From NCBI RefSeq assembly GCF_000153205.1, contig NZ_CH672427.1:2753006-2817005 (forward strand): a stretch of DNA of 64,000 bases, given 5' to 3'. The stretch is from Nitrococcus mobilis Nb-231 (GTDB lineage Bacteria > Pseudomonadota > Gammaproteobacteria > Nitrococcales > Nitrococcaceae). Below the pieces are notes generated by a model that saw only the letters and a program-made list of their open reading frames with translations, made no database searches and was not told the origin of the DNA. Made by a program: the position numbers and the translations under genes. Positions 28,932 to 38,411 of the stretch are shown one piece after another; position 1 is the first letter of the stretch, and every line of letters begins with the position of its first letter.

Positions 28932-29966
28932 ATGGATATTCAGACAGCGATCCGCACTGTAATGGGCCACCAGCACCTCAGCCGCCGCGAGATGGGGGCG
29001 GTGATGCGCACGATTATGATCGGGGAAGCCACGCCGGCGCAGATCGGTGGGTTCCTGGTCGGGTTGCACATGAAGGGCGAGACGGTGGAGGAGATTGCCG
29101 CGGCGGCAGAGGTCATGCGTGAGCTTGCTGCCCGTGTCGTGGCCGATCCAACTCACCTGGTCGATACTTGTGGTACCGGCGGGGACGCCAAGGGGACGTT
29201 CAATGTATCCACGGCCAGCGCCTTCGTGGTGGCCGCCGCCGGAGGCAAGGTGGCTAAACACGGCAACCGCTCGGTCTCCAGCGCTTGCGGAAGCGCGGAC
29301 GTGCTCGAGGCGGCTGGGGCCAGCCTGAATCTCGATCCCAAGCAGGTCGCCGATTGCATCGACCGTATCGGGGTCGGCTTCCTGTTCGCGCCTAGGCACC
29401 ATTCGGCCATGCGACACGCCATCGGCCCGCGGCGGGAAATGGGTGTGCGCACGTTGTTCAATCTGCTCGGACCCTTGACCAATCCGGCGGGGGCACCGCA
29501 CCAGTTGCTCGGTGTATTCAGCGAACATTGGGTGCGCCCAATCGCCGAGGCGTTGCGTGCATTGGGTAGCCGGCGAGTCATGGTCGTACATGCGGCTGAT
29601 GGCCTCGACGAAATCAGTATCAGTGCTACCACGCACGTTGCGGAGCTCGACGGCGGTGAGGTGCGGGAATATACCCTCGAGCCGGAGCAGTATGGCATCG
29701 GGCGAGCGCCTCTCGATGCCATCCGGATCGGCACCGCCGCGGAGAGCTTGGCCATCATTCGTCGGGTTTATGAGGGACACCCCGGGCCTGCGGCCGATAT
29801 CCTTACCCTCAACGCCGGGGCGGCGATCTATGTGGCTCGGTTGACGCAGAGCCTTGCAAGCGGGGTCGAGCGAGCCCGAGAGATCCTGGCGAGCGGAGCC
29901 GCCTGGGATAAGCTGGGTGAGTTCGTCGAGTATACTAATCAGCTTGAAGAATCAGCACGCGGCTGA
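28932..29966 (+). CDS. trpD: Anthranilate phosphoribosyltransferase
   Basis: 344-residue enzyme attaching phosphoribosyl to anthranilate. The PRPP-binding '[20 protein letters not shown]', '[21 protein letters not shown]', '[20 protein letters not shown]' and '[10 protein letters not shown]' are characteristic. It is a stand-alone TrpD (not fused to TrpG as in E. coli), 47 bases after trpG and 134 before trpC. Confidence 0.95.
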   Translation: MDIQTAIRTVMGHQHLSRREMGAVMRTIMIGEATPAQIGGFLVGLHMKGETVEEIAAAAEVMRELAARVVADPTHLVDTCGTGGDAKGTFNVSTASAFVVAAAGGKVAKHGNRSVSSACGSADVLEAAGASLNLDPKQVADCIDRIGVGFLFAPRHHSAMRHAIGPRREMGVRTLFNLLGPLTNPAGAPHQLLGVFSEHWVRPIAEALRALGSRRVMVVHAADGLDEISISATTHVAELDGGEVREYTLEPEQYGIGRAPLDAIRIGTAAESLAIIRRVYEGHPGPAADILTLNAGAAIYVARLTQSLASGVERAREILASGAAWDKLGEFVEYTNQLEESARG

Positions 29967-30100
29967 CCAAACCCGCTGACCAGTTGAGTGCTTGCAGGTT
30001 ATCGCCGCATATTGCCGCATCGGAATGGGTCATCGGCCCAGGGCGATGTGCAATATAGGCTGCGGCGCCACGACTGGAGCGTGGGGAGAGGACCGGTTAT

Positions 30101-30913
30101 ATGGGAATTCCGAGCGATACCCCGGATGTGCTCAGAAAAATTTTGCGGCGCAAAGCCGAGATCATAGCCGAGCGCAGTGAGCAACTCGGCCTCAAAGCGT
30201 TCAGCGAACGGGTGGAGCATGCGCCTGCGCCACGGGGTTTTCTAACCGCCTTACGCCGTGAGGTCGATGCTGGGCGCCCGGGCATAATAGCCGAGCTTAA
30301 AAAGGCATCACCCAGTAAAGGCGTGTTGCGTGCGCAGTTCGATGTGACAAGTATTGCCCGCAGTTATCACCGGGCCGGCGCAACCTGCTTGTCGGTGCTT
30401 ACCGATGAGGATTTCTTCCAGGGTTGCGATGCTGACCTGCAGATCGCCCGCTCCGCTTCCACACTGCCTACGCTGCGCAAAGATTTTATTATCGACGCCT
30501 ACCAGGTCTACGAATCGCGCGCCCTGGGTGCGGATTGCATCCTGCTGATCGTGGCGGCGCTGGGGGATGCGACTCTGCTGGAGCTCTATATTCTGGCTCG
30601 GGAATTGGGAATGGATGTGCTGGTTGAGGTTCATTCGGAGCAGGAGTTGGAACGGGCGCTTGCGCTCCATCCTCGGATGATCGGGATCAACAACCGGGAC
30701 TTGCACAGCTTTGAGACGGATATCGAGACTACGCTCAGGCTGCGCGAGAAAGTGCCATCGGATGTGCTGCTCGTTACCGAGAGCGGCATTCTCACGGCCG
30801 AGGAAGTTGCACATATGCGCGCGCACGGTGTGCATTGCTTTCTCATCGGCGAGGCCTGTATGCGGATGCCCGACCCGGGGGAAAAACTGCAGGCGCTTTT
30901 TGGTACCGGATGA
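30101..30913 (+). CDS. trpC: Indole-3-glycerol-phosphate synthase
   Basis: 270-residue TIM barrel closing the indole ring. '[16 protein letters not shown]' near residue 65, '[13 protein letters not shown]', '[21 protein letters not shown]', '[14 protein letters not shown]' and '[12 protein letters not shown]' are the family signatures. Monofunctional; TrpF is not fused. trpF, trpB and trpA are not in this window, as in many gammaproteobacteria where they form a second locus. Confidence 0.95.
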   Translation: MGIPSDTPDVLRKILRRKAEIIAERSEQLGLKAFSERVEHAPAPRGFLTALRREVDAGRPGIIAELKKASPSKGVLRAQFDVTSIARSYHRAGATCLSVLTDEDFFQGCDADLQIARSASTLPTLRKDFIIDAYQVYESRALGADCILLIVAALGDATLLELYILARELGMDVLVEVHSEQELERALALHPRMIGINNRDLHSFETDIETTLRLREKVPSDVLLVTESGILTAEEVAHMRAHGVHCFLIGEACMRMPDPGEKLQALFGTG

Positions 30914-30972
30914 TCTTGGCCGCATAGCAGTGGATGAAAAAACGTGCATTGCAAATGCCGGGTTAGGATTAA

Positions 30973-31968
30973 ATGGATAATCAAGACGATAAAACTAAGG
31001 GGGGGCTCGTGAGCTTGCCGAAGACCGTGACTGATCGGTCAGTACCCATATACCTAGAAGCTGTGCCTCCGCTGCTTCGGGAAGGTGCGGCTGGCATCGA
31101 TGCAGTCCTAGAGAAGATCGATGCGATCCACGGGGCTGTGGAGCTCGATGGGGTGAATATCCCCGAGATTCGACAGGAGAGTTCCAAGAGCAAGAAAGGC
31201 GAGCGGCTCAAGCCCTTTGAGTCGCGCCTCGAGCCGCGCGAACTCGCGAAACGTATTCAGGAGGATTTTGGCCTCGACTGTATTATCAACCGTGTCGTTG
31301 TCCATTTGGCGCGAGAGCGCCAAGCTGAATGGTTCCGGCAGGCGTGGGAAGAATACGGCATACGCCGATTCGTGCTGGTCGGTGGCGAGAAGTCGGGTGA
31401 ATGTTATCCCGGCCCGTCGGTTCCCGAGAGCAATGAGCTGGTGCACCGTGTGATCGACGATTGTGAGCTGCGGGTTGGAAATATCTGTATTCCCACCCGT
31501 GCGCAAGAAGCCCAGCGTATGGCGCGGAAGCTGGCTACGGGTGCGGATTTCTTCACCACGCAAATCGTTTACCATGCCCGGGAGTTCACGCGTTTGCTCG
31601 ACGATCTCCAAGCCTCCGCTCTGCCAAGTAGGGCGCCTCCCACTTTGCTGCTCACCTTGTGTCCAGTGCAGTCGCAGCGGAATATCCGCTTTCTCCATTG
31701 GTTGGGCGTGAGTCTCTCCGCGGAGCTGGAGGCGTGGCTGGCGCGTGATCCAGAGCGGGTCGCGGAGCGCTCATTGCAGCACCTCGAGCGGATGTGGATC
31801 GAAATCCATCGGCACTGGCGCGCTCACCATGACCGCTTCCCGATAGGTATCAGTCTCGCGCCGATCGGGCGGATTCCACCCATGACAACTGTGCAACTCG
31901 CACGCAACTTGATATCGATGACTGATCGGGCAATGATTCGTAGGGCGGGCACGGAGCGTACGCTTTAA
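30973..31968 (+). CDS. MetF-superfamily (methylenetetrahydrofolate reductase-like) protein
   Basis: 331-residue protein resembling the TIM-barrel flavoenzyme fold of methylenetetrahydrofolate reductase: an early strand with 'GAVELDGVNIPEIRQESSK', a mid-barrel 'RRFVLVGGEKSGECYPGPS', and 'LATGADFFTTQIVYHAREF', which matches the 'GADFxITQ' strand of MetF. Similarity to classical MetF is distant, and I cannot confirm FAD or NADH residues. It follows trpC by 59 bases on the same strand. Its role could be folate one-carbon metabolism or an unrelated oxidoreductase. The C-terminal 100 residues are less typical. Confidence 0.6.
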   Translation: MDNQDDKTKGGLVSLPKTVTDRSVPIYLEAVPPLLREGAAGIDAVLEKIDAIHGAVELDGVNIPEIRQESSKSKKGERLKPFESRLEPRELAKRIQEDFGLDCIINRVVVHLARERQAEWFRQAWEEYGIRRFVLVGGEKSGECYPGPSVPESNELVHRVIDDCELRVGNICIPTRAQEAQRMARKLATGADFFTTQIVYHAREFTRLLDDLQASALPSRAPPTLLLTLCPVQSQRNIRFLHWLGVSLSAELEAWLARDPERVAERSLQHLERMWIEIHRHWRAHHDRFPIGISLAPIGRIPPMTTVQLARNLISMTDRAMIRRAGTERTL

Positions 31969-32280
31969 GCGTTTCCGTTGGGGGTTTTTCCCCATGCGCA
32001 CCCTTTAAATCAGGGGCTTACCTGGCGGCTGTTGTTCGCCTTTGCAGATGAGCATTCCGGAGTCATCGCGGGCGGTGGCATAGACGAGTCCATTGCCCAA
32101 GCTCGCCTTTTTCAAAATTACTGCTCCTTACTAAAAATGCCGCCTGTCGTGATGCGCTGGAGGCGCACTACGTTAATGGCGCTCATAGGCTTATGTGCCT
32201 GGCAACCAGGGCAGGGTATCGAGTCAGCGTGGCCTGGGCCGATGAGTCACATAAGTGGTTCATGTATTAAGGGGGATGGC
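31969..32280. other. 312-base region with an uninterrupted frame before the membrane protein
   Basis: No independent gene recognised. The frame of the downstream membrane protein stays open for 101 codons through this stretch, but the translated sequence shows no membrane, signal or domain pattern, and the ATG at 32281 has the better ribosome binding site. Either an unusually long open leader or an N-terminal extension. Confidence 0.4.
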
Positions 32281-32787
32281 ATGACCAATCGCGGTTTGGC
32301 GGTGCTGGGTATAAGGCTGTTTGCACTTTTTATCGCCCTACAAGCGCTGCTCTCGTCGCTGCAACCCTACTCCAGATGGCGGCACGCACCGGCTTCAGAG
32401 CCGATAACCGGCACGAGCGCCCTGCTGGGGTTGTTGTTGTGTCTTATGGTGGCGGGTTTACTATGGGTTTGTGTGGGGCGTATTGCCGATTGGGTGCTGC
32501 CGGCGCGGCGCGGCCATTTGCTCGCACACGGTGATACCGTTACGGTGAGTGACGCGCAGATAATCGCCTATTCGGCCGTGGGCTTGTATCTGGTGGCGGA
32601 TTCGTTGCCGGATATTCTTCTTACTTTTTGGCCGTTACTGTCGAGCTATGCGCAGATGGGTGGTTCGCCCGAGCAACTGAGCTTGGTGGCTGCCGGCATT
32701 CGTTTCGCGTTGGGCATTACGCTCTTTTTCGGTGGCCGCGGGCTGGCGGGCCTCGTACGACAACTGCGTCGTGCGCCGATGCGCTGA
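32281..32787 (+). CDS. Small integral membrane protein of unknown function
   Basis: 168 residues with about four hydrophobic helices (near 8-27, 45-67, 97-125 and 132-155 in the mature numbering). Not recognised as a known family. The start ATG at 32281 follows AAGGGGGA. The C-terminus is basic ('RQLRRAPMR'), suggesting a cytoplasmic tail. It converges with the glcD-type oxidase and follows the MetF-like gene by 312 bases. Confidence 0.6.
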   Translation: MTNRGLAVLGIRLFALFIALQALLSSLQPYSRWRHAPASEPITGTSALLGLLLCLMVAGLLWVCVGRIADWVLPARRGHLLAHGDTVTVSDAQIIAYSAVGLYLVADSLPDILLTFWPLLSSYAQMGGSPEQLSLVAAGIRFALGITLFFGGRGLAGLVRQLRRAPMR

Positions 32788-32862
32788 TGAACGGCTGGAC
32801 CGATTATTGGCGCGCGGTTTGGGTGTGTGATCGCCCAAGTACGTGCCAATTGCCAGGTGTTT

Positions 32863-34302
32863 TTATTCACGGGGAGGGATGATGACTCCGGGGTTGAGAA
32901 TACCCGTGGGATCCAAAGCCGCTTTTAGCCGACGCATCAGATCGATCTCGACAACCGATTTATAGCGTGCGACCTCAGGCGGTTTGAGGCGGCCTACACC
33001 ATGCTCGGCGGCAAACGAACCGCCCATATCGACGACGATGTCGTGCACAATGCGATTGAACTCATCCCAGTGGGCGAGAAATACCTCCGGGTCCATGGCA
33101 AGGGGTTGTGAAAGGTTGAAGTGAATGTTGCCATCACCGATATGGCCAAACGGACAGGGCCGAGTGCCGGGAAGGCGCTTGATGAGCACCGCGCTCGCGC
33201 GCTCGATGAACTCCGCGATTCGGGAGAGGGGTACTGATATATCGTGCTTGATGCTCCCTCCTTCGTATTTTTGCGCGGCTGGGATACTTTTGCGAATTCG
33301 CCACAATGCCTCGGCTTCCGAGTGGTCTTCGGCCACTCGCCACTCCGCGACGAGGCGGTTTTCGGCAGCCTGCTGCAACGTCTCGCGCAGTAGACCAGGG
33401 AGCTCATCTGTCCAGCGCGAACTGGTGAGTTCAAGCAGCAGATACCAAGGGTAAGGCGTCGCAAAGGGTTCTCGGCAGCCCTGTATGTGCCGCAGCGCGA
33501 ATTCTACCGGGACGCGGCCCATAATTTCACAGGCGACCAAGGTTTCCCCGGCCGCCGTTTGCAGCCTATCGAGCAGTGCGATCGCGTGCTCAATCTCGAG
33601 AAGCCCGATTATGGCTGAGCTACGCTGTCGAGGCCGGGGATAAAGCTTTAGCACAGCGGCCGTAATAATACCGAGCGTGCCCTCGGACCCGATGAACAGA
33701 TCCTTGAGGTCATAGCCGCTGTTATCCTTGCGCAATGGGGTCAGCCCATTCCATATGTGACCGTCAGATAGCACGACCTCGACACCCAGTACGAGTTCGC
33801 GGGTGTTGCCGTAGCGCAGCACGTTCATACCACCGGCGTTAGTGGCTAGGTTGCCGCCGATATGACAACGGTCCTCTGCCGCGTAGCTCAGCGGGAATAG
33901 CCGGTGCGCAGCCGCTGCAGCGGCCTGCACGTCAGCCAATACGCAGCCCGCCTCCGCCGTTAGCGTGAAGTTGCTGCGATCGACTTCACGTATGCGGTTC
34001 ATGCGTTCCAGATTGAGCAGAATTTGTCGATCGGCATCCTGCGGGGCTGCGCCACCGCATAAGCCGGTATTGCCGGCCTGTGGGACGATTGTCGCACCGG
34101 CTTCAGCGCAGGCTCGTACTACGGCTGCCACTTCTGTGGTTTGTGCCGGCAGGACCACGGCTGCTGCGTGTGGTTTGAAGCGTCCGCGGCGCTCTTCCAG
34201 GTAGGGTGCCATGCGAGCCGAACCGCAGACGACTCCTTCCGGGCCTACGGTTTGCTGCAACCTCTGGAGCAGTCGTTCATGCGTTTGATGCTGAGGGTTC
34301 AT
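32863..34302 (-). CDS. FAD-linked 2-hydroxyacid dehydrogenase (GlcD/D2HGDH family)
   Basis: 479-residue VAO-fold flavoprotein. The FAD loop 'PQAGNTGLCGGAAP', 'GGNLATNAGGMNVLRYGNTR', 'KDNSGYDLKDLFIGSEGTLG' and the C-terminal 'GGSFAAEHGVGRLKPPEV' with 'ALDPTGILNPGVI' are conserved. The family includes D-lactate, glycolate (GlcD) and D-2-hydroxyglutarate dehydrogenases; the 'AEHGVG' ending and the absence of glcE/glcF neighbours favour a stand-alone D-2-hydroxyacid enzyme such as D-2-hydroxyglutarate dehydrogenase, which in many bacteria removes a by-product of SerA. Substrate is not determined. Confidence 0.85.
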   Translation of the reverse strand: MNPQHQTHERLLQRLQQTVGPEGVVCGSARMAPYLEERRGRFKPHAAAVVLPAQTTEVAAVVRACAEAGATIVPQAGNTGLCGGAAPQDADRQILLNLERMNRIREVDRSNFTLTAEAGCVLADVQAAAAAAHRLFPLSYAAEDRCHIGGNLATNAGGMNVLRYGNTRELVLGVEVVLSDGHIWNGLTPLRKDNSGYDLKDLFIGSEGTLGIITAAVLKLYPRPRQRSSAIIGLLEIEHAIALLDRLQTAAGETLVACEIMGRVPVEFALRHIQGCREPFATPYPWYLLLELTSSRWTDELPGLLRETLQQAAENRLVAEWRVAEDHSEAEALWRIRKSIPAAQKYEGGSIKHDISVPLSRIAEFIERASAVLIKRLPGTRPCPFGHIGDGNIHFNLSQPLAMDPEVFLAHWDEFNRIVHDIVVDMGGSFAAEHGVGRLKPPEVARYKSVVEIDLMRRLKAALDPTGILNPGVIIPPRE

Positions 34303-34443
34303 AGTGGCGTCGCTGGTATGCTAGGCAAACGGGTATGGGAAGTTGGATCATGCCTCGTGTATTGCAGGTTTTGCTGACACATTGTAAATCCTATTCTAAG
34401 GATTTTGCGGGTAAGGTGTGCGAGACGGTTACGGGTGCGCGTA

Positions 34444-35103
34444 ATGAACCGAGAATTTTGGTTACAGCGGTGGGCACAGGGTGAAATCGGCTTCCATCAA
34501 CCCGAAGTGAATTTTTACTTGCAGCGCTATTGGCACGTACTCGGGGTGCCGGCCGGCGCGAGCGTATTGGTCACACTCTGCGGTAAGAGCCGGGATATGA
34601 TGTGGCTGCGCGCTCAAGGCCATCCCGTGTTCGGCATAGAGATCAGTCGCTACGCCGCCGAGCAGTTCTTCGAGGAAAACGCTCTACAAGCCCACTGTGA
34701 GCATCGACCACCGTTCCTGCACTACTCTGCTGCGGGTGTGAGCCTGCTTGTAGGGGATATCTTCGATCTGCAACCAAGCGCTATAGGTGTTGTCGATGCC
34801 GTCTATGATCGGGCCTCTTTGGTTGCCTTGCCGCCGGCCATGCGGCTTTGTTATGCAGAGCGTTTAACTGCTTTGTTGCGCCCTGGCGGGTCGATGCTAT
34901 TAATTACGTTCGAATATGACCAGCAGCAGATGCCGGGGCCTCCTTTTGCTGTGCCTGAATCCGAAGTAAACGCGCTTTACCGGGGGGCCTTTCAGCTCGA
35001 AATCTTGTGCACAGCCGATGTGCTAACTCTCTACCCGTGCCTTCATGCGCGAGGCTTAACTGGTCTCCAGGAGAGGGTCTATCGCCTGGTTCGGCGTGGC
35101 TAG
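34444..35103 (+). CDS. tpm: Thiopurine S-methyltransferase
   Basis: 219-residue SAM-dependent methyltransferase. 'NREFWLQRWAQGEIGFHQP' at the N-terminus is the TPMT signature, followed by motif I 'VLVTLCGKSRDMMWLRAQGH', 'GIEISRYAAEQFFEEN' and 'VDAVYDRASLVALPPAMR'. In bacteria the family methylates selenite, tellurite or thiopurines. I start at the ATG at 34444 since 13 codons upstream lack similarity. Convergent with the DUF1269 gene. Confidence 0.92.
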   Translation: MNREFWLQRWAQGEIGFHQPEVNFYLQRYWHVLGVPAGASVLVTLCGKSRDMMWLRAQGHPVFGIEISRYAAEQFFEENALQAHCEHRPPFLHYSAAGVSLLVGDIFDLQPSAIGVVDAVYDRASLVALPPAMRLCYAERLTALLRPGGSMLLITFEYDQQQMPGPPFAVPESEVNALYRGAFQLEILCTADVLTLYPCLHARGLTGLQERVYRLVRRG

Positions 35104-35137
35104 ACCCTCTCCGCTGTATGCTCGGCTTAGGAACTCG

Positions 35138-35647
35138 TTATGGAAAGTTCGGTATGTTGGGTTCGACGCCCTCGATATCGACGTCGTCGTGATGGTTGCG
35201 GATCAACTGCTCGATTTCATCGACGCGTCGTTTGGCTACGTCCACCATCATCAGGACTTCGCCTGCATCGACAGCCTTCTGGAACTTCTCCAGGCGGGAG
35301 TTGGCCATGCCGATGCCGATCATGCCGGATACCCAGGCACCGAAACCCGCTCCGGCGACCGTTAAGGCCAAGACCGCGCCACCGCCGATCACCAAGCCCG
35401 CAGGCGGGACCGTCACCGCCACCAACCCGGCCAACGCGCCGGTGAGCCCGCCAGCCGTCAAGCCTTTCTCCGCTGCGGGAATGAGGTCGGATTTCTGCCA
35501 CTCAGTCGCCTTTGGCAGATCCTCTAGCGGTACCCCCTCGCGGGCTACAACATGTATATGTCGCTCCTCCACATGATTGAGCAAGAGTTCGTGGACAACG
35601 CTTCGGGTCGTTTCCACGTTAGGGAGCAAGAAATATAGCCTACGCAT
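35138..35647 (-). CDS. DUF1269-family protein
   Basis: 169-residue protein with an N-terminal alpha/beta portion ('MRRLYFLLPNVETTRSVVHEL') followed by a Gly/Ala-rich pair of hydrophobic segments ('GGLTGALAGLVAVTVPPAG' and 'GAGFGAWVSGMIGIG', about residues 68-120), and a C-terminal amphipathic helix ending in acidic 'DDVDIEGVEP'. This is the DUF1269 layout; function unknown, membrane association likely. ATG at 35647 chosen, GGAGG about 14 bases upstream. Confidence 0.7.
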   Translation of the reverse strand: MRRLYFLLPNVETTRSVVHELLLNHVEERHIHVVAREGVPLEDLPKATEWQKSDLIPAAEKGLTAGGLTGALAGLVAVTVPPAGLVIGGGAVLALTVAGAGFGAWVSGMIGIGMANSRLEKFQKAVDAGEVLMMVDVAKRRVDEIEQLIRNHHDDVDIEGVEPNIPNFP

Positions 35648-36043
35648 AACTTGACTTGCCTCCAAAATGCCCAGCGGTTAGCTGCTATGCAGCTGACTTT
35701 TTAAACCCTCAATCCTTACTGTTCACACTACAGAGAGTAGGAGGCGGTGGCAGGGCTTTCAAGCGCACCTCATAGCAATATTTCCCACTGCCTGCAGATA
35801 CGGCATTTTAGGGAGCCGTGTGCGTTATCCTGGCTTGCTAACTAAACCGCAGGCGCTGAGTCGACTTTAAGCCATAATGCCGGCGCTGGGCCTTGTTCCA
35901 AGGCGGCTGGTTCGCTCCAGAATTAGTCTCTGCTTGGTTGGCTGACACCCGATTCGCTCTTACGCCAGGCAGTGCAGTAATCGGCGCTAAAGCTTGCTCG
36001 CCATTTAAAGCAAAGCAGGCCCGAGTAAAAAAGGAGTGATTAA
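35648..36043. other. 396-base gene-free region before yfaZ-like gene
   Basis: Promoter region shared by two divergent genes. No credible small gene or RNA seen. The last bases give a strong AAGGAG site for the following gene. Confidence 0.5.
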
Positions 36044-36610
36044 ATGTGGTTTCGCCTCATGGGCTTGTTGCTATTGCTAATGTTGTTTGCCACGCGCGCT
36101 GCGGCAACCTCCTTGGACGTGAACCTCAGCCGCCATGCCGTACGTGCTGGGTTGGCTCAGCAGCTGTCCAGCGCCAGCCTGGAGGTGGGCGGTAACTGGT
36201 TGCATCACATAGACGATGGGGATGTCCTCGACGCGGCTTTACACCTGGTCGATGTCCCGGAGCCCGGTCGCGGCGCGTTGGAGCTTGGCGTGGGTGGGAA
36301 GCTGCTCTTCATCAACGCGGACGATCCTGATGTCGAGGGGGCGGCCTTGGCATTGGGTGGCAAAGTCAGGTACACCTGGCCGACCTTCAACCGCTTCGGG
36401 ATTGGTGCCCATATCTACTATGCTCCGGCGGTGAGTTCGCTTGGAGAGGTTAAACGTTATTTCGAGGGGGCGTTGCGGGCGGAGTATCTCATATTGCAGC
36501 ATGCCAATGTCTATTTGGGAGTGCGTACCGTTCGCATCGGTGATGATCGGCGTAACGAAACCCGCACTTTCGATGCCGGCGTGCTGGGCGGGCTGCGACT
36601 TGATTTTTAA
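36044..36610 (+). CDS. YfaZ-family outer membrane protein
   Basis: 188-residue predicted beta-barrel-type outer membrane protein. A signal peptide covers residues 1-21 (hydrophobic 'MGLLLLLMLF' then 'ATRAAA'). The rest is strand-like with alternating hydrophobic residues, 'LEVGGNWLHHIDDGDVLDAAL', 'ALALGGKVRYTW', 'GAHIYYAPAVSSLGEV' and ends in Phe ('GGLRLDF'), the usual last residue of outer membrane barrels. Matches the YfaZ family, whose function is unknown. Ribosome site AAGGAG is ideal. Confidence 0.8.
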   Translation: MWFRLMGLLLLLMLFATRAAATSLDVNLSRHAVRAGLAQQLSSASLEVGGNWLHHIDDGDVLDAALHLVDVPEPGRGALELGVGGKLLFINADDPDVEGAALALGGKVRYTWPTFNRFGIGAHIYYAPAVSSLGEVKRYFEGALRAEYLILQHANVYLGVRTVRIGDDRRNETRTFDAGVLGGLRLDF

Positions 36611-36763
36611 TCGTGAGCCAAAGGCTTAGACTGATGGTTTGCCTGGTGAGTGGGGTTGGCAGCTCAGCCTGATCGCCCCCTCGATCAGTGCCGTTCAATG
36701 GGCATGCTCAGCACCGCGACAATTTTTGAATGCGCGCGCGCCGCCTGGCTTTTCGGTAAATGC

Positions 36764-37435
36764 TCATGTGGGGTGGCGTTTATAGGCTAGAGTGACCCCA
36801 TCGGCGATGGGGACCAAGCACAGCTCGATCCGCTCGTCAGCGTGCAAATCGCGGTTGAACTCCCTAATCGCCAGTGTGTTCGGGTCCGTTTCTCCAGGCT
36901 CCGCGACTCGGCCCGCCCAGAGCGTGTTGTCGATGATCAGCAACCCACCGGGACGCACCAACTCCAAAGCGTGTTCGTAGTAATCGCGATAGGTTTTTTT
37001 GTCGGCATCGATGAATGCCATATCGAAATGGTTCGCCATGGATTCCATCTGCAAAGAGCGCAGGGTGTCGATTGCATGGCCCAGCCGGAGCTCGATCCGC
37101 TCATCTACACCGGCCTCGCGCCAGTAGCGGCGAGCAATATCGGTCCACTCGCGGTTGAGATCGCAGGTGAGAAGATGGCCTCCGGAGGGCAGCGCCAGCG
37201 CCATTGCCAAGGCGCTGTAGCCGGTAAAAGTGCCGATTTCAAGGATATTGCGTGCGTTGAGCACACGTACCAATAGCGCCAACAGCGCTCCTTCCTCCGG
37301 GGCGATCTGCATGTTGGCTTCACGCAGCCGTGCCGTCTCCTCCCGAAGACGGCGCTGAATGGGGGCCTCTCGCACCCCGACCGACAAAAGGTAGCTATGA
37401 AGCTCGCTGGAGAGTTGCAGGGTTCGATTGCTCAT
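36764..37435 (-). CDS. Class I SAM-dependent O-methyltransferase
   Basis: 223-residue protein of the caffeoyl-CoA/catechol O-methyltransferase type. SAM motif 'ILEIGTFTGYSALAMALAL', metal-binding and catalytic region 'FDMAFIDADKKTYRDYYEHAL', and 'GGLLIIDNTLWAGRVAEPGE' are intact. These small bacterial enzymes methylate catechol-like hydroxyls with Mg2+; natural substrate unknown. Divergent from cpdA with 115 bases between. Confidence 0.88.
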   Translation of the reverse strand: MSNRTLQLSSELHSYLLSVGVREAPIQRRLREETARLREANMQIAPEEGALLALLVRVLNARNILEIGTFTGYSALAMALALPSGGHLLTCDLNREWTDIARRYWREAGVDERIELRLGHAIDTLRSLQMESMANHFDMAFIDADKKTYRDYYEHALELVRPGGLLIIDNTLWAGRVAEPGETDPNTLAIREFNRDLHADERIELCLVPIADGVTLAYKRHPT

Positions 37436-37550
37436 GGTCGGGAGTGTGCTGCATAGGTTGTGACGACCCTGACATTTTGCTGCTCAGGTGATTTCTATAC
37501 TAGCGATTATCTACCCACAACGACAGGATACAACCAGGGGCATACATACG

Positions 37551-38390
37551 ATGGCTGTGATGGAGGCTACCACAGCAGAGCGGCGCGCTGGCGGCATTGG
37601 GAGCCTAAGGGTACTGCAGATAACCGATACGCACCTGTTTGCTGATCTCTCGGGTCAGTTGGTCGGGGTCGATACGGAGCGCAGCTATGCTGAGGTCATG
37701 GAAAAGGTCTTGGGCGAATTTTGGCCTGTGGACCTGATTCTGGCAACGGGTGATTTGGTGCATGATGGCTCGGAGAGCGGCTATCGCCGCTTCAAGAGTC
37801 AGTTCGAGGACCTGGCGGTCCGCACATTGGTGATTCCGGGCAATCACGATGATGCAACCATCATGCGCCGTATCTTTAGCACCGGACGTGTGACCTGGTC
37901 GGGCAGCGCTTTGCTTGGGGCGTGGCAGTTCGTCATGTTGGACTCCTCCCAACTCGGAAGTGCGGCCGGGCATTTGGCTAGATCGCAGCTGCAGATGCTT
38001 GAACAGTGCCTGACTTCATATCCTGAGCACCATGCCCTGGTCTGTTTGCACCATCATCCGCTCGCCATTGGCTGCGATTGGATCGATCGCATCGCGGTGG
38101 ACAATGGCCGTGAGTTGTTCGAGATCCTGGATCGCCATGAGCAGGTCCGTGGCGTTGTTTGGGGGCATGTGCATCAGGAGTTCGAGACCATCCGCCACGG
38201 TGTCCGCTTGCTCGCGAGTCCGTCGACCTGCGTACAGTTCAGGCCCGGTCAGCAGGAATTTACCATTGATGATGTGCCACCCGGATTCCGTTGGTTACAG
38301 CTTTATGCCGATGGACGTATTAAGACTTCGATTATTCGCGTCGATGCGGCTCAAGGCGGGGTGGATCTCGACTGCGAGGGTTATCGATAA
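37551..38390 (+). CDS. cpdA: 3',5'-cyclic AMP phosphodiesterase
   Basis: 279-residue class III metallophosphoesterase that hydrolyses cAMP and limits CRP/Vfr-type signalling. Metal ligands: 'QITDTHLF', 'ATGDLVHDG', 'IPGNHDD', 'CLHHHPLAI' and 'GHVHQEFE'. Arrangement and length agree with CpdA/Icc (275). Start chosen at the ATG at 37551; 21 upstream codons are open without similarity. In type IV-piliated gammaproteobacteria cAMP is often the output of the Pil-Chp system, encoded at the other end of this window. The coiled-coil gene follows after 21 bases. Confidence 0.9.
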   Translation: MAVMEATTAERRAGGIGSLRVLQITDTHLFADLSGQLVGVDTERSYAEVMEKVLGEFWPVDLILATGDLVHDGSESGYRRFKSQFEDLAVRTLVIPGNHDDATIMRRIFSTGRVTWSGSALLGAWQFVMLDSSQLGSAAGHLARSQLQMLEQCLTSYPEHHALVCLHHHPLAIGCDWIDRIAVDNGRELFEILDRHEQVRGVVWGHVHQEFETIRHGVRLLASPSTCVQFRPGQQEFTIDDVPPGFRWLQLYADGRIKTSIIRVDAAQGGVDLDCEGYR

Positions 38391-38411
38391 CGGCTCGGCT
38401 GCGCCAAGAGA

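Noticed and set aside
32160..32175. 14-base match (GGCGCACTACGTTA) to 12373-12386
   Set aside because: Several chance 14-mer matches are expected within a window of this size, and the similarity does not extend on either side.
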